Shown here one piece after another: positions 56,009 through 64,000 of a DNA stretch of 64,000 nt (position 1 is its first letter; each line of letters starts with the position of its first letter). Under the pieces are notes generated by a model. The model was not told where the DNA came from. It saw only the letters and a list, made by a program, of their open reading frames with translations, and made no database searches. This stretch comes from Plantago major. Its lineage: Eukaryota; Streptophyta; Magnoliopsida; Lamiales; Plantaginaceae. The stretch is taken from the NCBI GenBank assembly GCA_026545765.1, contig CM048839.1:52374677-52438676 (forward strand), in the 5' to 3' direction. Both the position numbers and the translations under genes were made by a program.

Positions 56009-58479
56009 TTAGGCTCTCATATCTTTGATGGAACCGTCAGAATTAAAAGTTCTTCCAGTAGGAATCCATTTTTGAATGAATTTCTTTGAAATATGCTTTT
56101 GTCTGACAGGAACGTAAGGAGGAATTCTATTTGAATGAATGTTATCATTAGTGAGAATTATTTTCTTCCTTGGTGTGTTCCTATGTGCTCCATATGATGC
56201 TTTCAGATACCTGTCAGGTTTCTGAGTTTGCTTTTCAGCAAACTTAGCCTTCCTTGCCAGATTTCTTCTAGCCACGGCATTGATTTTCTGGCTTGATTTA
56301 ACTTCCACTTCTGATAATTGCTTTGAGCAATTCTAGCTTTCAGCCATCGTTCTTGCTCCTGCTTGTACTCATGAGCAAGTTGTTTTCCGATGCCTTTGTA
56401 GCCAATACCGTTTCGAGCACTTGAAGCTATCTGAGATCTTTTCTCAACAGCTTTGCTAGTCTCTCGTTGGTCCAATTTCTTTCCAGAAAAAGTGACATGG
56501 GAGAATTTGCCAGCTCCTGCAATTCTACCTTTTTGAGAGACATAGCACTGTGGGTGTTTACACTTTTCAGTGTTGTGTTTCTTTTCAGAGACGTGCCAAC
56601 AGCTTTTGTTTTTGACTTGTTTTTCCCACAAAGGTTTGGTCGAATCGCCTTTCCTTTGTCAACAATCTTTGTCTTCTCACCGATACTATAGATTGCATGG
56701 GAACCGTCTTCTTTGAGTACTTACAAATGTTCTTTTCTCCTTACCCTTATTCGAGTGATAGAACAATCATTCTGTATTATTTCAAGTTCTTTCTTTTCCA
56801 AGGATCTCAAGTAAGATTGTACTTGAAAGAAGTGTCACTAGCTTTGGCATAAGATTGAAAAGATAATTCTTTCTTCTTGAGTTCCTTGTTCTCAGAAAGA
56901 AGATCTTCATAATTCTTTCGTAATTGAGCCATTGCTTCTTTATGTGACTTTTCAGTCTCAGATATCTGAGCTTTGAGAGATGCATTTTCAGCATCCTTTC
57001 TCTCGATTCTTTAACTAATTGAGAATTTTCCTTTTCAAGAGAATTCTTTTCTTCAAGGTTTTATTCTAGCTTCGGATCATTAGAAATTCTCTTTCATAGA
57101 TGTCAAGTTCTTTCTGAGATTTTCTAGATTTTTATTTCCTCTTCATCACTTTCATAAGTATAACAAGAAGTATGTGTTACCTCATCAGCCATAAGAGCGG
57201 TTTTCTATGTTGGAGATGTCGGACCGTCAATTTCAAAGAACTCCACATTTCATTCTTCTTGAGGCGAAGTCGATTATATCATGAGTAACTCCACATAATC
57301 GGTGATGGTAAGGTTGAGTCATCTGAATTGTCATCTTAAGAATCTGTCTCAACGTCTAGAGCATCCATTGAATTTGGATTTTCTTTCTTTCTTGATTAAC
57401 AAAGCTTCGGCTTCTTCAAGATTCTTCTATCTTTCTTATCACCGTCCTTAGTTTGTTGAAGGCGTGACAATCCTTCTTGAAGTGGCGGTTACGACAATAG
57501 AAATAGATATCGTTTCCAATTCGCTTCCTTAGTACATGATGCTTTACGAAATGGCTTGTTCAAATGAGCTTTGCATATTTTGTCTTGGTGATAGTTTGAG
57601 CTAGATGCTTTTGACTTCTCTTTGGCTTTTCTTCTCTCAATTTCTCGACCGACAAATTTGCTCATTTGCTTTGCAAGAGCATCCTCGCCTCCTCCTTGCT
57701 TTTCTTCTTTTGAAGTTCCTTGAGTTACTAGAGCAACATTACGCAACTTTTCAGGTTGTTTGTTCTCCGAGTTGTCTCATAATCAACCGTAGCAAGATGA
57801 GAGAAAAGTTCCTTTGGAGTGATATTTGGCATACCTTGGTCAAAATAAAAGAATTTAGTATGCTCCAGGTTAAGACTTGACAATAGTCTTAATCTTCTCG
57901 ACCGGGAGTATCTGCTGCTTTCCCAAGTCTTGCCATATCACTCATGAGTGGTAAACACGAAATCAAGTTCTTCGAGTTTCGATGGGACCTTGTTTGAAAT
58001 TTTGAAATTTCAACTTTAGAACTTCGAACTTGTTTTCCTTGGTTTTCTCAGTCCCGGCACAGATTTCTTCAATCAGTTGCCAGGCAACTTTCGCCGTTTT
58101 AGCACCCCACGCTAATGTATGTGCTCTGGTGTCGATCGATGATGATGTTACGAGCTTGACCATCGATCGATTCCTCTTGGCATCTTCGATGTCCGAGTTC
58201 TCTGGGCTTTGGTTCGTAAATAACTTGACTAGTAGATCTCCCACTTGTTGACGCATCGGTTTGTGAAGATCCTTCGCTTTGATCTCTGTCTCTACCATTA
58301 GAAACCTCCATGACTTTTTCGAGTTGTTGAATGACTATTGGGCCATTCTTTATCACTTCGATCATTTCGTCACTTATGGCTTCAAAGTGGAGCATCATGT
58401 TATTTTTCCATTTCTCGTAATTCTCTGGTTTGAGAATGGGTGCATCACTCAGAGACATACCTGCACACTTAACACACAA
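56009..58479 (-). pseudogene. gag region of element C (fossil)
   Basis: It begins MCVKCAGMSLSDAPILKPEN at 58479, close to the primer site. UBN2-type gag, then a decayed knuckle region near 57500, coiled coil near 56800-57000 and the basic ARRNLARKAKFAEK end near 56270. Many breaks. Confidence 0.8.
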
Positions 58480-58561
58480 ATTAAATAGTCCTCGAAAATG
58501 GACAAAGTTCCTTCACCTATCTGGGGATCTCGGTTCAGTGCAGAAGGCTTGTGAACCTCCT

Positions 58562-58573
58562 GCTCTGATACCA
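58562..58573 (-). other. Primer-binding site of element C (initiator Met tRNA)
   Basis: In element orientation TGGTATCAGAGC lies two bases after the 5' LTR. Confidence 0.92.
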
Positions 58574-58575
58574 CT

Positions 58576-60306
58576 TGTTGGTCCAGATAACGGCAAAGTA
58601 AAAGACTTAGGGGGGGGGGGGGTGAATAGTCTTTTAAAACTTTTGTCGATAAAAACTATTTATCAGATATCTGAAGTGATATCTGATACGTAGAATCTGA
58701 GCGCGGAAGACTTAAGAAAGATAAGTGCGTAAAGCAGTTAAAGTGTGTGTGTGTGTGTTGTTGAAATGTAAATACAGAAAGGTAAATAACACAGCAAGTA
58801 TAGTGGTATCTGGAGGTGGCGTAATCCTCCAACTAATCCACTTCGGTCTATCAGAGACCTAGAATTCACTAGAACAGATAATTGAGTTCTCCTTACAATA
58901 AACCTATTCTAAGATTCTTAACAATTGGTTCCCAACCAAATGTTCCCCCTGAGTTGTTCCCCGGCTTTCACAGCCAAGTACTTCCTATACTCAGAAACCT
59001 TTGAGTTATTCCCTAGCTTCCCAAGCTAAGTACTTCCTATACTCAATAACCTTGGAGTTATTCCTTAGTTTCCCAAATCAAGTACTTCCTATACTACGGT
59101 AACCTTGGAGTTATTCCCTGATTTTTCAAACTAAGTACTTCCTGTACTCCACGCCAGTTATGGTGTTGGTTTTGGTTTGAGTTGTCAGATGAGCTTCTTT
59201 AATAACTTATTCAGTTATTCAGATAGCTCTGTGAATCAAGTATACTTAATACACTTTACAGCGTATGGTATCTTGTTCGATTTTACTGACCCAAGTCTTA
59301 TGATATCTGTTCAAGAGAATGAATCTCAGATAGTTGATCTTTTGATTCAACTCCTTCACAGATAGCTTTGCTTGTTTAGGATCAGGACACTTAGAACTTT
59401 AGTGTTTACTTAAGATCAAAAGCTTTGGTCGCAACAGAAAGCTTTGAGAATAAGTAAGTTTGCTTTGAGAGAGAGTAAGATGTTCAGCGTTTTCAAAGTG
59501 TGTCGTGTCTCTTCAAGCAGTCTAAGTGTTGATATTTATAGATGAATTTGAGTGCCGTTTAAATAGTATCCGTTAGGCTCAAATTCAAACTATTGATATT
59601 TGTGTATAGTACTGTAGCAGGCTTTGTCTTCTTCTTCAGAAGCTGCCGTTGCTTTTATTCAGACATCTCTGTCCGTGCATTAAATGCATTGTACTATACT
59701 TTTTGTCCTGTAGTGCCAACGGAACTATATTTTGTATCAGAGACTAGTGTTATCTGATTCTTTGCACGTCCTTATCTTCAATCTTCAGATACCACTTATA
59801 TTGAAACAACTTTGTTTGCAATATATATATTTCTCTTTCAGTAATGTGGTTAATGCTCAAGGTATTTGAGAATAGATATCTGTGGACACTTTCCTTGTTT
59901 TCAGATATGTCTCTTATTTCTCAGATATCTCTTGTGACACAGTTTGTTTGAAACTATTCGTGTCTTCAAGATATCTGAACAACAGTTTCAGCAATCTTGT
60001 GCAGTTTCTTCAAGTCTTCAATGTCGTTGAGCTTGTTCTGGTTGGATGTCTTCTTCTTGGTCTTCTCTTCATAAAATAAAAATTACATTTTGAGACCTAA
60101 CATCCTATACAAGATTAGCTAGACTATCATACTTAGTGCGTTTCCTCTTTTACAATGTTCAAGTGAACCAAGAGTACTAATCACCTTTCTGAGACTAAGA
60201 TAAGTCATCATGTTGCTGATCAAAATCTAAACAGATATTTCTAACAAAATATCTAACAAATTTCCTAACAAATTTCTCAAGAAATTTTCCAACAAATTTC
60301 CCAACA
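58576..60306 (-). repeat. 5' LTR of element C
   Basis: It is 1731 bases long and nearly identical to the 3' LTR. It has the same 12-base edge array (60241-60306), TATAAATA (rc near 59533), four hairpin units (about 58945-59152) and a C run (58609-58622). Confidence 0.9.
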
Positions 60307-60892
60307 GTATGATTAGTCTAGTAAATCTTGCATTAGGATTATAGGTCTCTGAGTGTAATTTTTATTTCCAAGAAGACCATGAAGATCAATCCTAGAAATG
60401 GAGCTTTTCTGAAGATTACAAGACCGGAGATTGCACAAGATTTATGAAGACACCAAGGTTTAGTCTCACTCGGAAAGACTATGTCCTTAATCATTTCTTA
60501 AGTTCATTTAGTTACTTTTGAAACATGATTCTGGAACATATGACATCATGAGTATGGAGCATGCAAGCCATCAGAAAGGCTAATGTATTCTCTCAAGCAT
60601 TCTACTACCCTTTCTGAAAGCTTTCTGTTGCTTGAAGAATCACTAGTAGTCTAAGTTGTCCTGAACCTTAACAAGAGATTGTTATTCGTGAAAGAGTTGA
60701 ACTATCAGATAACCTTTCTGAAGCTCATTCTCCAGAACGGACATCAATTACTTGGGTCAGTAAAGAGCAGATTGCCATACACTGAACAAGTGTATTAAGT
60801 AGTCTTGTTCTATTAGGCTCTCTGAAAACATAACTGAAAAGTTATACGAGAAGCCTCTCTGACAAACCTTATAACCAACAACATCAAGGCGT

Positions 60893-61045
60893 GGAGTAGA
60901 GGAAGTACTTGATTTGGGAAATCAGGGAATAACTCCAAGGTTATCTGAGTAGAGGAAGTACTTAGCTCTAGGAGCTGGGGAATAACTCAGGGGGAACATT
61001 TGGTTGGGAACCATTTGTTTAAGAATCTTAGAATAGGATTTTTGT
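60893..61045 (+). repeat. Two hairpin units and a third hairpin in D's LTR leader
   Basis: Units: AGTACTTGATTTGGGAAATC and AGTACTTAGCTCTAGGAGCT, each with a fully paired 8-base stem (counting G-T pairs), followed by TTGGTT GGG AACCAT. Different sequence from B's stems, same fold. Confidence 0.75.
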
Positions 61046-61345
61046 AAGGTGAACTCAATTATCTGTTCTAGTGAATTCTAGGTCTCAGAAAGACCGAAGT
61101 GGATTAGTTGGAGAATTACGCCACCTCCAGATACCACTATACTTGTTGTGTTATTTACCTTTCTGTATTTATCTTTCAGCAAAGCACACACACATACTTA
61201 TTGTTTTTGCACTTACCTATCTTAAAGTCTTCCGCGCTCTGAATCTAAGTATCAGAAACCCCCCAGGTTTCTGAGAAACTGTTTTAAAAGACTATTCACC
61301 CCCCCCCCTCTAGTCTTTTACTTTGCCGTTATCTGGACCAACAAG

Positions 61346-61357
61346 TGGTATCAGAGC
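61346..61357 (+). other. Primer-binding site of element D (initiator Met tRNA)
   Basis: TGGTATCAGAGC lies two bases after the LTR end at 61343. Confidence 0.92.
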
Positions 61358-61439
61358 AGGAGGTTCCCAAGCCTTCTGCACTGAACCTAGATCCCCAGAT
61401 AGGTGAAGAAACTTTGTCCCTTTCTGAGGACTATATAGT

Positions 61440-63957
61440 TTGTGTGTTAAGTGTGCAGGTATATCTCTGAGCGATGCACCCGTTATAAAGCCAGAAAACT
61501 ATGAGAAATGGAAAAACAACATGATGCTCCATCTGGAGGCCATTAGTGATGAAATGATCTATGTCATCAATGAAAGGACTATCAAAATCAGACAACTCAA
61601 ACAAGTCACTGAGGTATCTGATGGAAGAAAAGCCTCAGACAAGGAAGATGGAAGCGAGGACATGGCTGCTAGTGATAGTGGTCATGTTGCTCGTGGAAGC
61701 ATTATACATGAAGACAAGCCAAGAGAGCTCTGGACATCTGAAGATACCAAGAGACACAGATTGGATGGTCAAGCTCGTAATATAATCATCAGATCGACAC
61801 CTGAGCACATACAGTGTAAACTGTGGGGTGCTAAAACGGCGAAAGTTGCCTGGCAATTGATTGAAGAAATCATGCGGAACCGAGAAACCAAAGAAAACAA
61901 GTTCGAAGTTCTTAAATTGAAGTTCCAAAACTTCAAGCAAGGTCCCATGAAACTGGAAGAACTTGATTTGGTTTACTACTCTTATGAGTGATATGGCTGC
62001 ACTTGGTGAAAGCAATGATACTCCCGGAAAAGATTAAGACTATTGTCAAGTCTCAATCACAACCGGAGCACACTAAATTCTTTTATTTCAACCAAGGAAT
62101 GCCAAATATTACTCCAAGAGAGCTCTTCTCTCATCTTGCCATCAGAGACTATGAGACAACTCGAGAGAACAAAATTTGAGAAGTTGCAAAGTGTTGCTCT
62201 AGTCTCTCAAGGTACTTCTGAAAAGAAAGATACCAAAGACGCATCTGAAGAAAATGCTCTTGCAGTAAGACACATGAATAAATTTGTGAGTCAAGAGATT
62301 GAGAGAAAAAAAGCTAAAGAAAAGCTGAAAAAGCATCTTGGCCCAAACTATCATCAGTACAAGAACATTCAACTAAACAACTCTCTGAAGACCCCCATTC
62401 AGAAAGGTGTTAATCTTTGAAGTCAGAAATAGGAAATGATATCCGCTTCTATCACAAAAGCCTGGTCACTTCAAGAGAGATTGTCCTGCTTTAAACAAGC
62501 TCAAGACAGGTGACAAGAAGGACAGAAGAAATTACAAAGAAATCAAAGGGCCTTACTGACTGAAGAAAGGAAGAAGATTCAAATCCAACTTGATGCTCTA
62601 GATATTGAGACAGTTTCTGAAGATGAAGATTCAGATAACTCAAACCTACCATCACCAGAATTGTGTGGAATCACCCATGACGTAATCGACTTCGGCCTTA
62701 AGAAGAATGAAATGTGTGGAGTTCTTTGAGATTCTTTGGTCCAGACATCTCCAACATTGAAATGTGTCTTATGGCTGATGAGGTAACTAACATTTCACAA
62801 TTTCTGTACTATGAGAGTGATGATGGAATTGAGGATCTGGAGTTAATCAGAGTGAATTGGATCGTTATGAGAAAGAATTTCTGGAAGCACAATCCAAAAC
62901 CAGAATTCTAGAGGAAAGCAAAGAAACTCTTGAAAAAGAGGTTTCTAAGCTAACCAGGATATCTGAGAACAAGAGCGCTGAAATAGCCTTTCTGAAATCT
63001 CAGATATCTGAGAAGGAAAATTCTCACAAACTAGCCTTGAATGAACTTAATAAGAAAATGATGAAGCTGCTTTCTGAGAATGAGGAACTCCGAAAGAAAG
63101 AGCTATCCTTCCAATCTTATGAAAAGGCTAGTGACACTCTCACTGAGGTTCAATCCTATCTAAGAGATCCCTCTGAGAAAGGTGGACTTGGACTCGATGA
63201 ACAATCGAGTAATTCATCTCCTCTGAAGAAGAGTGATGAAAGGTTGACCTTTGTAAAAAGTCAACAGAATGGTTCTTCAACCACCTATAGCATTGGTCAG
63301 AAAGCTAGGGTAGCTGACAAAGGAAAAGGAGTAGCAACCCAACCTTTGAAAGAACAACAAGTTCACAAGAAACTTGTGGATGAGGTTTCTAAAAAGAAAT
63401 ACAACCCTCAGACTTGTAACCATCCACATTGCTATATTACTAGGAAAGGAAGAATTGCTGGAATAGGCAAATTCTCTACTGTACCATTTTATGAAAATAA
63501 AGATGGTGCAGAAACTAGTAAGGCTTCTGAAGACCGCATTCAGAAAGCCAAAGGTGTTCGAAATGGCATTGGCTATCGTGCTATTGGAAAAGTCCTTTTA
63601 CAACAATATAAGGAAGGACAAGAACAATGGCGCAAGGCTAATATTGCACGAAGCAATAGACAGAAGTGGAAGAAATCTCAAGACACTGAAAAACTGAATG
63701 CCAGAGCTAGAAGGAACCTGGCCAGAAAGGCTAAGTTTGCTGAAAAGCAACCCCAGAAACCCAGGGTCCAGAAAGCACCAAAGGGAACACCTAGAAACAC
63801 CCCAAGAAGGAAGATTGAGATCAAAATTACTGATTCTATTGCTTCTCCTTCTGATAAAGTTAGACAAAAACAAACTCCCAAGAAATTCACTAAAATATGG
63901 ATTCCTACTGGAAGAATGTTTAGTCCAAGTGGTTCTATCTCTGAGGCAAGAACCTAA
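61440..63957 (+). pseudogene. gag region of element D (fossil)
   Basis: It starts MCVKCAGISLSDAPVIKPEN, the same start as in C. UBN2-type domain, degraded knuckle near 62430-62490, acidic linker, then a long open coiled-coil and basic segment (62857-63957, with ISEKENSHKLALNELNKK and ARRNLARKAKFAEK). Ends EART just before the window end. A few breaks. Confidence 0.85.
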
Positions 63958-64000
63958 CTCCTGTTTCCTGTTTTGTGCAGAACGCCTCTTGGACTAAGGC

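Larger units (their letters stand above)
45754..60306 (-). mobile_element. SIRE/Maximus-like copia retrotransposon C, inserted in the LTR of element D
   Basis: This is a 14.6 kb minus-strand element with LTRs at 58576-60306 (5') and 45754-47469 (3') and GTATG duplications (45749-45753 and 60307-60311). In element orientation it has an iMet primer site, gag, protease, integrase, part of RT, and a long post-pol region. RNase H is not seen. The LTR pair differs by only about 1-2% by eye, so insertion is recent. The coding parts carry many breaks. C is younger than D, which it splits. Confidence 0.92.
60307..64000 (+). mobile_element. Element D, SIRE-like copia, remainder (runs past the window end)
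   Basis: The LTR resumes after the GTATG duplication and ends CCAACA at 61343. With 45636-45753 this gives a 5' LTR of about 1150 bases, shorter than those of B and C. Primer site and gag follow; protease, pol and the 3' LTR lie outside. It must be older than C. Its gag has a few breaks. Confidence 0.87.

Overview
This is nuclear DNA of a flowering plant, most likely a eudicot. It carries spliced plant genes with gt-ag introns, nested plant LTR retrotransposons of the copia and Ty3/gypsy types, a LINE, and Stowaway-type MITEs. The species cannot be read from the window. By eye, two host genes look intact, both on the minus strand: a ten-exon cysteine synthase (O-acetylserine (thiol)lyase, 9996-12782) and a two-exon DCC1 sister-chromatid-cohesion gene (18688-19966). 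Nearly everything else is repeats and broken mobile elements.

Layout. 1-2215: a promoter-like leader, then a field of short GTTATAGTTTTAAG-type repeats that recurs in inverted orientation, with a Stowaway MITE inside. 2680-9710: a 5'-truncated LINE split by a Ty1/copia element (2944-8293, target duplication AAACT). 9996-12782: cysteine synthase. 13068-15960: a composite repeat region with an ACTAGACAA higher-order array, a second Stowaway, a minisatellite and a decayed copy of the first exon of the AP-4 epsilon adaptin gene. 16326-16566: a third Stowaway. About 18120-18195: a scrap of a plant-mobile-domain gene. 18688-19966: DCC1. About 21555-22480: the start of a gene-like unit sharing a terminal module with the 13 kb region. 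About 22481-30286: a Tat-type gypsy element with a second RNase H and a repeat-rich 3' spacer.

The right half is dominated by three related SIRE/Maximus-like copia elements, called B, C and D here. B (30579-43756, plus) is flanked by CTCGT duplications. D (plus) starts at 45636 and runs off the window end. C (45754-60306, minus) sits inside D's LTR, flanked by GTATG duplications. All three have long LTRs and a tRNA-iMet-type primer site. B and C also carry a long extra region after pol. D leaves the window before that point.

The most interesting signals are as follows. A hairpin unit repeated two to four times in the SIRE-like LTR leaders has stems that change in a compensating way between units and elements. 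The edge of C's LTR has apparently grown by 12-base units that copy the PPT/LTR junction. The post-pol region is modular and differs between copies. The AP-4 epsilon fragment carries about 64 bases that are nearly identical to a piece of element B.

The LTR elements are treated as fossils: family, parts, borders and nesting are given, not the changes that broke them.
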